In this document: positions 45,259 through 55,900 of the stretch, one piece after another
Numbering within the stretch: position 1 is the first letter of the stretch
Layout: the number at the start of each line of letters is the position of its first letter
NCBI GenBank assembly: GCA_027924585.1
Contig: BSBM01000826.1
Location: 15,330,001 to 15,394,000 of the forward strand
Reading direction: 5' to 3'
From: Larix kaempferi
Lineage: Eukaryota > Streptophyta > Pinopsida > Pinales > Pinaceae
Length of the DNA stretch: 64,000 nucleotides
Notes under the pieces: generated by a model
The model's input: only the letters and a program-made list of their open reading frames with translations
What the model was told of the DNA's origin: nothing
Database searches by the model: none
Position numbers and translations under genes: made by a program

Positions 45259-45507
45259 AACTATTCATAACATGTAAATAACTCATTGTATAAGAAAACA
45301 TATAAAACAAGATCACATTAATCATCCATTAAAACACATAATGTATGAAGTCACTGGAAATGTCTGTATATATATAAATATGTACAAAAGTACAAAATGG
45401 TAGTGCTAATACAAAAATCTGAAGCATGCTAGCTTTCAGTAAGAATCATCTCTACAAAAAGTTTGAAGCCCGTAAGCTTTCAGAGTATACATGTACATGC
45501 CATATGC

Positions 45508-47002
45508 CTAAACCCTACGATGCATGGCCCTCGGCTGCTCAGCCCCAGGCTGAGCATGGTAACAGACAATGGCCCTCACCACCTTTCGGAGTAATGTGTT
45601 GAAACGAGTCGATACCCCAACTGTCAAATACTGATATCGGAGGGGTAATTCATGCACTTCAGGCTCTGGAATGTCATAGGTCATCCCCCCAAGCTTCTCC
45701 CCGAGTACCTCTTGCTCCTCTTGCTCCTCAAGAGCATCACGGGCCACGGGCTCCATCTCTAACACTCCTCCTCTCTGCACCTGGAGGGAGATTCCCGATG
45801 GTCTCTCTGGCCCCACGTCTGCTTAGAAACATGTAAACATTATCAACACTACTACAAAAAAAGTATAAAATACATAAAATATAAAAACACGAGCAGTGAT
45901 TCTTACCTATGTCACCCCACTGCATCCCCTATGGAAGCACTAGATCGGGATCTCCCCGGAAGTATGTACCGGCATATGGATAATTCTCCACCATGAGGAT
46001 CTGTGCCTACAGCCATGAGAAGAACCCGGTACCAAAACTGACGATGGGCCCACCACCACCATGGCGAGCCATCACATCTGTCCATCTCAGCATGTGAGGA
46101 TCACGTGTCTCCCAATCCTCGAAATCCAGCTGCGGGTGCAAGAGGGGTACCCGCTCCAACATAAAGGATACCATGATCGAGCCATACCTTAACTGTTTCA
46201 GCGCCCCATGCTGACACTTGGTCAACTGATCCTTGAGGCTGACAAGAATCCCCTTGCACCAGTTAAACACTGTAGGAACCCTGTAGTCCTCAGCATACAT
46301 CATTTATGACTTGCTGGCCAAGTGAGCAGCTCGGCTACCAGCAACTCGTGCAACAGTGAAGAGTATCAATCGTAGGTCCCTGTCCACGACATGCTTGATG
46401 GAAATTTTCCCACCAGCCATCGCTGTACCTGGAGTACACCACTAAACTATCATGCCCTCAACTGAACGGTCACCACCCTGTGACCCGGTCAAATACATAG
46501 GATTCCCTCGTTGAGATAATCCTGTCAGAAAATAGATGTCCTCGACATCTATGGTAAGTGTATGCTCACCTATCCGGAAGTGCTGTTGAATAGGGTCCCA
46601 ACATTGGACCAGGTATGTCAGTAGGTTGACTTGGGATCTCATCACTGGCACTCGAAAGTACTTGAGTAGCCTGCAGTTTCGCAATGTTGCAACACTTTGT
46701 GGATTATTTTCCACTTGCATATCCTCGAGCTCATGCTCGAGTTCCTGCCATTCAAGGACCATGGTATCACTCCAAACCTGCCAAGCAAGTCGTTTAAACA
46801 TGTTTAGAACTTTGCCCCTCCACCCAAAACTTTTAATTTTTGCTCGCTTTTGAGTTTCATTTGGCCGTTTGCACCGGCGCAGATCACCCATTCTCATAGT
46901 GCACTGTCGGCGCAGAACTCCCTTTCGGGATCTGCGCCGGAGCAAAGCCCGAATGGGCTGCCTACGCCGGTCTGTGAACGCATTCCTACCAACTTGAAAC
47001 AC
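45508..47002 (-). pseudogene. Antisense spliced gene with plant-mobile-domain-like segment (element C)
   Basis: Exon 1 reads in one frame from 47002 to 45907; the first in-frame ATG is at 46897, upstream codons open with GTG. An 88-nt intron (45906-45819) has donor ATAG|GTAAGA and acceptor TTTCTAAGCAG; removing it keeps frame into exon 2 (GPERPSGISLQVQ), ending at 45508. Total about 470 codons (430 from the ATG). Key segment CWDPIQQHFRIGEHTLTIDV then EDIYFLTGLSQRG resembles the plant mobile domain family. Four in-frame stops (TAG at 46444, 46006 and about 45934; TAA at 46306), each one C-to-T change from CAG/CAA. Encoded opposite to the element. Confidence 0.75.
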
Positions 47003-49108
47003 TTAAAAACTACCTAAAAACATGAAAAAGCAAATTCTAATCCACTGAAAGTTAAATGAGGAGGTTTAGGGTTACTTGTCACTGACAGCTCGCGAAATGA
47101 GAGATAGTAGCCCCCGGAAACTGTGGTTGAAATTCGGCTCCAAATGGCACTTTGCACTCTCCCAATTTGGTAAAAAACAATTGTGATTTATTTTCACTAT
47201 TTAATTCATTTTATAACAAAAAAGGAATATTCCTTTTTATATTTTGATGCTTGGTGGGTTTTTACTATAGTTTGGGTCATTTATTATATTTAATACTCGG
47301 TTAACCACTTTTGACCTAGTTTTTGAGCTACAAGTGCCTCATCAGTGCCATTTTTGTACGTGCTGGTCATCTAGTAGGTATCATCACGTATGAACACTCT
47401 CCGAGCGTCTTTTTGTCATTATTTCGCTCATTAATGTAAATTATCAAATGACAACCGAGCTAACTCTTTGTTCTTTCTCGTGCTCGTTAAACAATGAGAA
47501 TAAGTCACCGAGTTATAGTTTATCACTTTTTTCGGGCTCGTTAAACTCCCACGAAAAAGGAAACCCCCTAGAGTTTTCTTTAAGTTCTTTTCAGGCTCTC
47601 GAAACACAAAAAAATTGCCAAGCAAACTTATCGTGTTCACGCTTGTTAAAGTATTTGAATGGTCGTCTTCCTGGTGATAGTTTACACCTTTTTCGGACCA
47701 GGGGACACTATTTACGAAAAAGGAATACTCCAGCCAACCATGACTGGAAGAGTCCTATCTCGTGTTGTTTTACCCTTTTCCGGGCGAAGAGGCTAACCTT
47801 ATGAAAAAGGACCTTTGGAGTCATCTTTAGTTCTTTTCAGACTCTCTAAACATGAAATGATGTTGAGTTTACCTTCTATGGACTCGTTAAAATTCAACAT
47901 TGAAGGGCCCATCATGGGACGAACCCCTCCTTTCCCAGGTTAAAAAAATATTTGGGATTGGACTCATCTATGAGATGAGCTATACCGAGAATCTGGTTAC
48001 CCTCATCAAGATTGTTAAAAACACATGAGCCACTCATCAATCATGATGGGGAAAAATGAAAGTTTTTGTGTTACACCTTTACTTATGGCAGTAATTAGTC
48101 GCTCTTGAACATGGCACTCATCTTGCATTTTTCATTCAGTACTTGTCCTCGAGTCCTGTTAACTTCATGAGTCTTGTTACTCCTTTGGGTCATCCAAAGA
48201 ATGCTTCCACCATCAATTGCATTAGTAGTTGGTGTTTTTCTCGTTAGGTCAATACTGCCATATCATGCCATGCCCATGTTCAAGAGATGTATTCACCGCT
48301 CATCATTTGCAATCAGTACACCTTCCATCATGTCGGTCTACTCTGAGTCAGTCTTGCATATTACTGTACCATTCGATCTACTCCAAACATCTGTTATCGA
48401 GTTTCATTTCGATGATGGGGGATTCATCATGGCCCTACTTCGACGGGTTCATCCTCATCGACTTCAGATCATCATCCGAGGATTGAACTTAGAAACCAAT
48501 CGAGTACCTTGGGCCTGCATGCCTCAATGGCAGGTTACCTTGCTTTTGACATCAGTTTACATCATTGACTCTTGATTGAAAGATCCCATTGAGAGTTCGA
48601 ATTCAACTCATTAATTCACGCTCAATGGTATGTACTGTGATACCTTGGGGATCATTGACATTAATGGTGAATTCCCTCGCGCTTGTTAACGGTATACATC
48701 AATGACCGGTAATCAAGTGGTTTCTACCATGTTCGACATCAAGGCATTTGTAATCACATCGATATATTCGTATCATTGCGGGTTTGACTTGAAGACCCTG
48801 GGGAGTCATGTTTTACCCAGGTTGCGATGGAGATTGTTTGAGTCATATTACACGGATCCACTTTTGTATTGGTCGTGGCTGTGTTATACTTTTATCATGG
48901 ATCTACGCTTGTGTCTAGTAGCCATGATTGTGTTCAGTCGATCATTACTACCATGGATCTGCAATTTATTGGTCGGAAGCCATGTTGTGTGTCATATGAG
49001 ACTGTATTCTCAGAGTCAGTTGTACTACAACAACATCTTCTTTCCGACAAGTCCTTGCCATTCCTTCTATCAAAGCATTTTACTTGATTAGTTTTACCAG
49101 CTTCATGC
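47003..49108 (+). other. 3' region of element C with degenerate repeats, no gene seen
   Basis: Between the antisense gene and the LTR. From about 47440 to 47890, units of roughly 100-120 bases share GCTCGTTAAA and CGAAAAAGGA blocks. 48000-49100 has only short frames without recognisable content. It is partly alignable with 56340-57880 in copy D (for example GGTTTC-AC-ATGTT-GAC-TCAAG near 48720 and 57640), so it is an inherited part of the element. Confidence 0.5.
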
Positions 49109-49122
49109 TTTGGGGGGCATTC
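49109..49122 (+). other. Polypurine tract of element C
   Basis: CTTTGGGGGGCATT immediately before TGTTACACCC; a G-run tract of this type is usual before 3' LTRs of plant gypsy elements. Confidence 0.65.
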
Positions 49123-49812
49123 TGTTACACCCAAAATCTGCACCTATGTAAACTCAGTGCCCAAATCCCTGAAGTTCCAAGATCAATTCAGCCATTCATA
49201 GCAAGTTTATGGCCTTTATCTACACTCCTAATTAGGCCGGCGCAGGTTGTCTTTGAGAAATATGCGCCGGCGCAGGTTGACTTCATGCAACATGCGCCGA
49301 AGTCAGTTTAAAGAGATAAAGGTAGCTTTCGAGCGAATTCTAGAATTTGGATGAGGTGGATCCGTATCCCTAACTCCTAGGCGAGTTGGCCTTCAGTTCC
49401 CTAACCTAATGGGAGGATCCCTTAACCCTCTCCCCATGATCCTCAACCTACTCTATCCACTTGGTTCTATAAATGAAAGAGTCCTATCCATCCCAAGGGG
49501 AGGAAGTATATGGTACTCTTATACTGGTGAAATTAGCTCAGTAGTTCAACACCCTAGTCTTGGAGGCACCTACTTCTCTCTAGGAGCTTTGGTTTGGCTT
49601 GTCGGAAGGAGATTGCGACGTTGAGACATCGGTTGTAATGCTCTCTTCTATTGTACTTCCCACTTTTTATACAGTAATATAAATGCTTCCCATAAATGTT
49701 ATTGTGTTAATGATATTTATAGTTCACCTCCTCAACTGTTTACTTAGAGTAGTTAGTGTTTAGGCATGTTTTACTGCTTGTATTGTTCCTATGTGTTTTG
49801 ACAGGTCTTACA
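49123..49812 (+). repeat. 3' LTR of element C (right end approximate)
   Basis: Starts TGTTACACCC after a polypurine tract. TATAAATG at 49468-49475. GC-rich repeats TGCGCCGGCGCAGGTTG lie in U3 (49235-49305). A plausible end is ...GGTCTTACA at 49812. No partner in the window, so the end is inferred. Confidence 0.6.
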
Positions 49813-50214
49813 GACCCAGATTTGACGACCGCAGGACTCGGAACAACAACGAGGAGAAAGATCTACGAATCTTAGGTAAGATTGCTTAATTACTCGATAT
49901 CTAACTAGATCTAGGAGAGTAGTTTCATATTATGTCTCATTTGTTCTAGACTTGCATTAAGCTAGAGAGATCACGCCTTAAGTTCGCTTTTGGTAGATTG
50001 TCTGACAACAGTAAACAAAGACACCCGCAATCCGCAATTGCAGGTTGCGGGTTGCGGGATGATTGAAAATTCAACCAAAAACATATTTCCGCAACTTCTA
50101 AAAAACACACTAAAAATGTAGAATTTTTTGTGAAAGAAAAATTCACTAACTTAAATAAATCAAATCAAAGGCAACAAAAATAAATGGCAAACAGGCTGAA
50201 CAAAACCCCAAAAA
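49813..50214. other. Unassigned non-coding sequence
   Basis: No gene. Contains a GTAAG donor-like site (about 49874) and a short GC-rich block with CGCAATCCGCAATTGCAGG (about 50028-50057). Could be leader of a further element or flank. Confidence 0.3.
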
Positions 50215-51596
50215 TTGATTAAGTTACTCATTGTTATGGAATTGGGGCTCCCATGTTTTGGATACAACATGGAGTTAGTTAATAAAGGTCTATGCCTTTC
50301 TTGCAAAAGACCTTGGAGAGAAAATCATATGTATGTGAGTGAAAAGAGCAGTGAAAAATCTGAAGCTTCAGGGAATGCATGTATTTCCTACTTGAAGATA
50401 TTTTTTGGGTTTTCTTCAAAAAGAGATTCCAAATATATTGATCTTAAGGAAACCAAGGGGAAAAATGCATCAACTTGCTTGAAGGAGCGAAAGGAGGAGA
50501 CCCATGAGCCACCTAGTTATGAAATAGGCGAAGTAGAAGAAGTAGTATAGGAAGAGGAAAGTTTTTCCCTTTTGAGGGATGTGCATGATCCTACCCTTAT
50601 GGAGCCTACAAATGATGACAATTTTTCATATTCTGGTCATTGGGTGAGTTGGTTTGTTCTCCTACATCTTACACTTCCCTATTTTGCAACATTCATCCTA
50701 ATGAAGTATGGGTGAAAAGTTTTTTTTTTATGGTGCCACATGAGGAGTGTGAAATTCCTACCTCTCCTTTTGATGATGACATGACTAGAGCACCTCATTA
50801 TTTACATTTGTAACAGCATCCTTTTTTACCTTATGATGATACATATCTTCATGGATGCACTTATGATGTTCACTTGAGTCACTTGAAGACTCATGATTTT
50901 CCTTGCTCCTTGCTTAGTTCAATTGATGTTGGAGGAACTTCATTAACTACTTGGGTGAAGAGATATATGATTGGAGAAAATGTTTATTGGAAGAAAAATC
51001 CCTTGTTATTTCTTAATGATACACATATCCATGGATGCATAAATGGTACTTATGTGATCCCCTTGAAGGCTCATTGTTTTCTTTGATCCCTACTTGGTTC
51101 AGATTTTAATAGATATTATTCATTCACTTCTTGGATGAAAGAACACCAGGTTGATTATTTTGATGCATCCTACATCTTTTTGGAGCAGCATTATAGGACA
51201 TGGGATCCTCACCTATGTCATTGGAGCAGATTTGATTGGTCACTTGATGCTTGTATGCACTTAGAAAATGGTGGTCTACTTGCTTGGAGGTATAAGCACT
51301 TTCATGATTATTTGATGAGGCACCTCCTTGATGTACATTTTTATTATGTTTCTATGTACTTTGATGATCTATCTTTTGTACTTATGATTATTGGAAGAAT
51401 GCATACAACGAAATGGGATTCAAGAATTCTCTTGCCTGATGGTATGGGTTGGAGATCACTCCTAATTGTTGGAGTGCAATACAAGCAATGGGACCCTGGA
51501 ATACTTTTTAGTCTCATTGGTTTCAAAACAATTTTGGGGAAAGAAAGTTTTGGAAATAAATCAGGTTCTTCAACATCCATGTTCGAAATTGCTTGA
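50215..51596 (+). pseudogene. Degenerate 3' coding part of an element preceding LTR 51624
   Basis: Plus-strand frames without known domains. 50215-50550 encodes a Lys/Glu/Ser-rich peptide. 50815-51130 consists of two diverged copies of a ~190-base block (ATGATACA-AT-TTCATGGATGCA and following). 51135-51596 is open for 153 codons, Trp/His/Tyr-rich. It ends just before a purine tract and LTR, so it is the 3' end of a plus-strand element. No RT or integrase motif. Confidence 0.4.
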
Positions 51597-51609
51597 GGAC
51601 AAGCAATAT

Positions 51610-51623
51610 TGGGTGGAGAGGAC
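51610..51623 (+). other. Polypurine tract before LTR 51624
   Basis: TGGGTGGAGAGGAC directly before TGTAATGTCCCC, which makes the LTR at 51624 a 3' LTR. Confidence 0.6.
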
Positions 51624-52288
51624 TGTAATGTCCCCATTCAAATAAATCTCAAAAGAGAAAATTCCACCAATCTACTAGTTTCCTAGGTTGGGGTGGAAAC
51701 ATTAGATTTGGAATAATGAGACTATAAAACCCCAAATGGAAATTATATTGACATAAATATATTAAAATAGGTTAAGTAAATATTTATGATAGGAAAATAA
51801 GGTGGCACTTTGTCATGGAGACACATTGGTGGTGTGGGACCCACACAAAGCTAGATTCTTCATGCCACATGGAATTCTATTCTCACCCATTCAAATCCAA
51901 GGTGGAATCTAATGATATTGGGGAGTTGGAAGGTCAATATAATTGGAATGACTCAATGAAGGTCGAATTGGAGTGGAAGAGTAATCCCCATGGAAGAGGA
52001 AGAGGCATTTGAGAGATATTGAGACACTTGGGATAGATTCCCTAGCTTCTATGAAAACAATGATGAAGATGATATGACACTTATGACACAAATCAAACCT
52101 GAATGATGACATCTAACATATATGACATGTTAGGGCTAAAAATAGCCTCCAAGAAGGCACACAAGGGAGTTAGGGCAGCCAAATATACACCCATTCGAAT
52201 TGAGGGAAGATGGAGACTAGGAATTGTTGGACAAGTGGCGCACATTGGAATCTCTTCCCAACTTGAGTTGGCATGGGGATTTTGGAAG
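51624..52288 (+). repeat. LTR segment, TGTAATGTCCCC family, copy 1
   Basis: About 665 bases match 57881-58549 closely (shared TATAAAA at about 51725). The match ends abruptly at about 52288, where sequence of a minus-strand element begins. Short matching frames in both copies (for example 51815 and 58066) are LTR sequence, not genes. Confidence 0.8.
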
Positions 52289-52593
52289 GAATTTCCACAC
52301 CATGTTGCATCCTACTTCTCTTTTTAATAATTATGAGAATGAATTTGTCTCTTAACTTTCCCAAGTGAATTTGTATCTTCACTCCCCAAGTGACTCTTCA
52401 CTTTTCATGGGTGAGACAAATTACACTTTATGAAATAAAAATATTTTTCACTCGCAACTTTAATAAAAACTCACATCTGGATAGGGATTATTCTAGGATC
52501 CAAACCTGCAATTGATAGGAAGAACTACATATGCGAATTTGTTTTTGGTGGAAATTCCACCCAACGATCCCAAGAAAGTGCTTTGATACCAGA
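52289..52593 (-). other. Start of interior of a minus-strand element, with PBS
   Basis: At 52574-52591 the minus strand reads TGGTATCAAAGCACTTTC, a Met-type primer-binding site with one change in the core, two bases from the LTR end at 52594. About 285 bases of leader remain before the junction with LTR 51624-52288; the rest of the element is deleted. Confidence 0.65.
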
Positions 52594-52998
52594 TGTGAGG
52601 AACCTGCAACAATTAATTGATAAAATGCACGATATATTAGAACACATAATACTTTTATTGATCGCGGGCCACTTTGAGGGGGAAACCTCCTTTGAGCAAG
52701 CACAATACAAATAACTTCTAGGTGCCTTCATTGGCCTCAACATGTACTTCTATAATAAGTCTACGTGCCAATACTATGGATCAATACCATGGAACATATA
52801 ATACTACGGGATGACTTACAAAGCATATGTGTCCAATACTATGGATCAATACCATGGAACAAATAATACTATGGGCTAATACAAACTAAGGATCAATACC
52901 ATGGAACATATAATACTACACGACGACTTATAAAGCATATGCGTCCAACAAAAATATACTAACAAAGTAAAGATTAGGGTTGACATAGGTTCCTAACA
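52594..52998 (-). repeat. 5' LTR of a minus-strand element, 405 bp
   Basis: On the minus strand it begins TGTTAGGAACC (52998) and ends GGTTCCTCACA (52594), nearly inverted termini, followed by the PBS. It interrupts the integrase of element D, which resumes at 52999. Contains repeated CAATACTATGGATCAATACC blocks. Confidence 0.75.
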
Positions 52999-53989
52999 TT
53001 CTGCATGCTGAATATTTCTGGCCCTCGATATCCAAATATTATATTGAAGTAGTCAAGAAATGTCACCCATGTCAAAATTTTACCAAAACGATGGATGCCC
53101 AACCCGCTCCTTTATATCCAATTATCACCGTTGGTCCCTTCACCAAGTGGGGATAGATTACACAACATGTAGTCCGACATCAACAAGTGGCCATAAATAC
53201 ATCATTGTGGCCATCAATTACTTTACTAAGTGGTTCGAGGCTATGCCTACCTTTCTTTGTGATGGTGAAACTGCAACACTCTTTTTCTTTAACTAGATTA
53301 TTGCTTGTTTCGATATACCTAGAGAGATTGTCACAAATAATGGCAGTCACTTAAAAAAAAAATGATGTCAAAGCTGGCTGAGAAACTTGGTTTTCGTCAA
53401 GATTTCTCTTCATCATACTATCCTCAAGTGAATGGAAAAGTTGAAGCAGTTAATAAGTCCTTGAAAACCATGTTTCAGAGGACGATGAATAGAAACAAGA
53501 GTAATTGGCATATTATGCTATATCCATCTTTGTGGGCTTACTGAACATCGTCAAGACTGCAATAGGGGTTACTCCCTTTCAACTTGTACATGGATTTGAA
53601 GCAATATTACCCATAGAGTGCGAGATTCCATCTTTAAAGTTAGCCATAGAGCTCTTCCATACACTAGTGAACTAGAAGAACGCCTCTTATATCCAGAACA
53701 ATTAGATGAACACAGAAGGGATGCTCTCGTAGATATCGAATCAAACAAAAAATGTGTCAAAACACAATATGATAAATCAGTTCGCCCTCGTATATTTTTT
53801 GAAGGAGATGTGGTATTGGTTTATGACCATAAACATGATGAACTTGGGTCTAGGAAATTTAATTCAATGTGGATTGTTCCTTACATCATGAGGAAAGTCC
53901 TGGATAAAGGAGTCTATCAGTTAGAAGACTCTAAAGGGAATCCTTTAGGTTCGAGAAATGGACTCTATCCGAAGAGATACTTTGCCTAG
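52999..53989 (+). pseudogene. pol: Integrase (element D, second copy of the C family)
   Basis: Begins mid zinc domain (HAEYFWPSISKYYIEVVKKC, CHPCQNF), continues WGIDYTTCSP, YFTKWFEAMPTF, then TNNGSHL where the catalytic Asp of TDHGSHF is Asn, and NGKVEAVNKSLK with the Glu kept. A frameshift near 53545 is followed by MRDSIFK-type sequence, EGDVVLVYDHKHDELGSRKF and KRYFA, stop 53987. Clearly homologous to 43650-44697 but more decayed; RT and everything 5' are missing. Confidence 0.88.
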
Positions 53990-54104
53990 ATGTCCGAGCA
54001 ATTCCACTTGTACTTATTGTATTATAGGTAGCTTATACTTCTTTACTTTTATGTTTTTTAATAGCATTGGTTGTTTCCCATTGTGCTTTGTGCTCGATTG
54101 ACAG

Positions 54105-54530
54105 ATGCCATCAAATGCACCTATGTTAGTGGGATATGTGGATGGGGCTTGCTGCCACACTTGAAATATTGCTTCTATAGCTTGGTTGATCTACGGTTTG
54201 TTAGGCCAGATCATGAGTTCAAGTGGAGTGTCTCCCGGTCTAAATACTAATAATATAACCAAATATAGTGTCGTGATTGAGTTAATGTTGGGAGCCATAT
54301 CTCTTGGAATCCAACATTTAACTATCCACTTAGATTCATAGTTGGTGGTATCACAATTGAATGGTATATACTGTGTCCGGTTCCCTACATTATGCCAAAA
54401 AATTATGTGGGTGCGTCAACTTGACCGTTATTTTGAATTTATTATGTATGTACATGTGCCATGGAGGTTTAATTACATATCTGATACATTAGCAAATAAT
54501 GCTTTAGACAAACATTTGTTTCATAATTGA
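54105..54530 (+). pseudogene. Stand-alone RNase H-like ORF after integrase (element D)
   Basis: ATG 54105 follows a pyrimidine-rich tract ending CAG, 115 bases after the integrase stop, the same plan as in C. 141 codons: MLVGYVDGACCHT (first Asp kept), NNITKYSVVIELMLGAISLG (usual Glu is Lys), LTIHLDS, TAG, LVVSQLNGIY (TAG at the place of a conserved Gln), VPWRFNYISDTLANNAL (final Asp kept). TGA near 54162 as well. Same length and position as 44827-45258. Confidence 0.8.
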
Positions 54531-55082
54531 ACACATCAATACAAAGCATGAGAGTATGTACAAATTGTAAATATGTTTGATAAAATTCATTTTCATTTAT
54601 ATAAAAGTAGGCAACATAAATACAAAAAATAGTGTGTCATAATACAAAATTGCGGTCATAACCCTCAATGGCGATATATACATATATATATATATATTTG
54701 GTGAGCACAAAATTTCCATCATAGGAGTCAAAATACATCAACACTATCATCAAGTCACTCTTGACTGCCTATGGTGTCCCAATAACACTGTACGTGTGTA
54801 ACCACCACTTGCCGTTGCATAGCCTCTAGAATATGCTATATACGAGTGTCTAGTACTCCATGTGCAAGGCCTCAACGATTCTCTTCCACAGCTACAAGTG
54901 TGGCCTCAACACCTTCCTCCACTCCTAGCTCGTGTCATTGGATGTATGGATGTGTATGGATGACTAATTGGTCATACTGGCCTAATGTATGCACCATGTC
55001 AGATTTTTGTCAGACTCATACTTCAAAAATATTTCCTCTTCAAATGTTAACTATGTTTAAAAAAAAAATGAAATATAATAAA
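54531..55082. other. Non-coding; (TA)n tract
   Basis: Contains a TATATATA run near 54680-54698. On the minus strand this region should hold the second exon of the antisense gene, but only weak traces remain. No supported gene. Confidence 0.35.
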
Positions 55083-55900
55083 ATAAAATACTCACCAATC
55101 CTACCCCATGCTCCTCCAGGAGGAAGCACTAAATCTTGATCGTGTCGAAAGTCTAAATCAGTATATGGAAACTCATCAATGGCTGGAAATTATTTACTCC
55201 ACCAATCGAGGTAGTCATCATCAAAAGAACTACTAGCAGATCCGCCTCCTAACTGGTATAGCAGGTCACTCCATCGAGTCATCCTCAACTCTTGGATCTA
55301 AGGGTGGTAGTGAGTCTCTTGGGATCATTGCCGGTAGCCTCTCAAAAAAGAGCGCTACCAATATACTTTCATAACTGAAGTTCTTATTTTTTCTTGTCTT
55401 GCAATCAGGTAGTTGACTCTTCATGTTAGTTAGCAAGCCAATATACCAATAAAATAGAGTAGACCTTAAACACTCTACTCCAATATGCATGAATCTCTTA
55501 GAATCTAAGTGTATAGTTGTGGATTTGGCCACCTGTGTGATCATGGTTAAAATCGCTTTTAATGGAAAGCTAGAGATAGTAGAGATGAGGATTTGTGTCC
55601 CTTATTTTTGTGTGTGATCCACACAATAAGTGTTAAGATATTCTTGGACTATGAGGACAACTCGCCCACAGACAAATCCTTTCAAATTCACAGGAGCTCC
55701 TCTCCATGAAAGGCTTATTAGGAAATATATATTGTCCACCATGAGCTCTAGGATCTGCCCTTTGATTGAGAATACATGTTCGTCTAGATCCAAGTACTAT
55801 ATGAGTGTTTGAAGTAGCTGTATTTGGGCTCTCATATTGGATATGGAAAAAATTTAATAGCCCGCATCGATGGAGTGCATTAAGGGTCAATGGATCTCCA
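55083..55900 (-). pseudogene. Antisense gene (element D), counterpart of 45508-47002
   Basis: Same orientation and place as in C. In one frame: DEHVFSIKGQILELMVDNIY, FLISLSWRGAPVNLKGF, then KAILTMITQVAKSTTIHLDS, SILVALFFERLPAM, and finally DLVLPPGGAWGRIG running into a GTGAG donor at 55095. C has DLVLPxGMQWGDIG and GTAAG at the matching point, so exon end and donor are conserved. Stops and an upstream frameshift make it inactive. The acceptor is not clear in this copy. Confidence 0.7.

Larger units (their letters stand above)
40140..49812 (+). mobile_element. Ty3/gypsy element C (5' part missing) with post-integrase module
   Basis: Order: gag zinc-knuckle end, protease (DEGAS type), RT, RNase H, integrase, separate RNase H-like ORF, antisense spliced gene, repeat-bearing 3' region, polypurine tract, 3' LTR. 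The 5' LTR and capsid are not found. A second, older copy with the same 3' plan lies at 52999-57880. Antisense additional ORFs are known from Tat-lineage gypsy elements (for example Grande and RIRE2), which makes a Tat-like relationship plausible. Confidence 0.75.

Noticed and set aside
48174-48575. 133-codon plus-strand open frame
   Set aside because: In the 3' region of element C with no counterpart in D and no domain.
51815-52012. Small gene repeated at 58066-58269
   Set aside because: Both copies lie in homologous LTR segments downstream of a TATA box; similarity is due to LTR identity.
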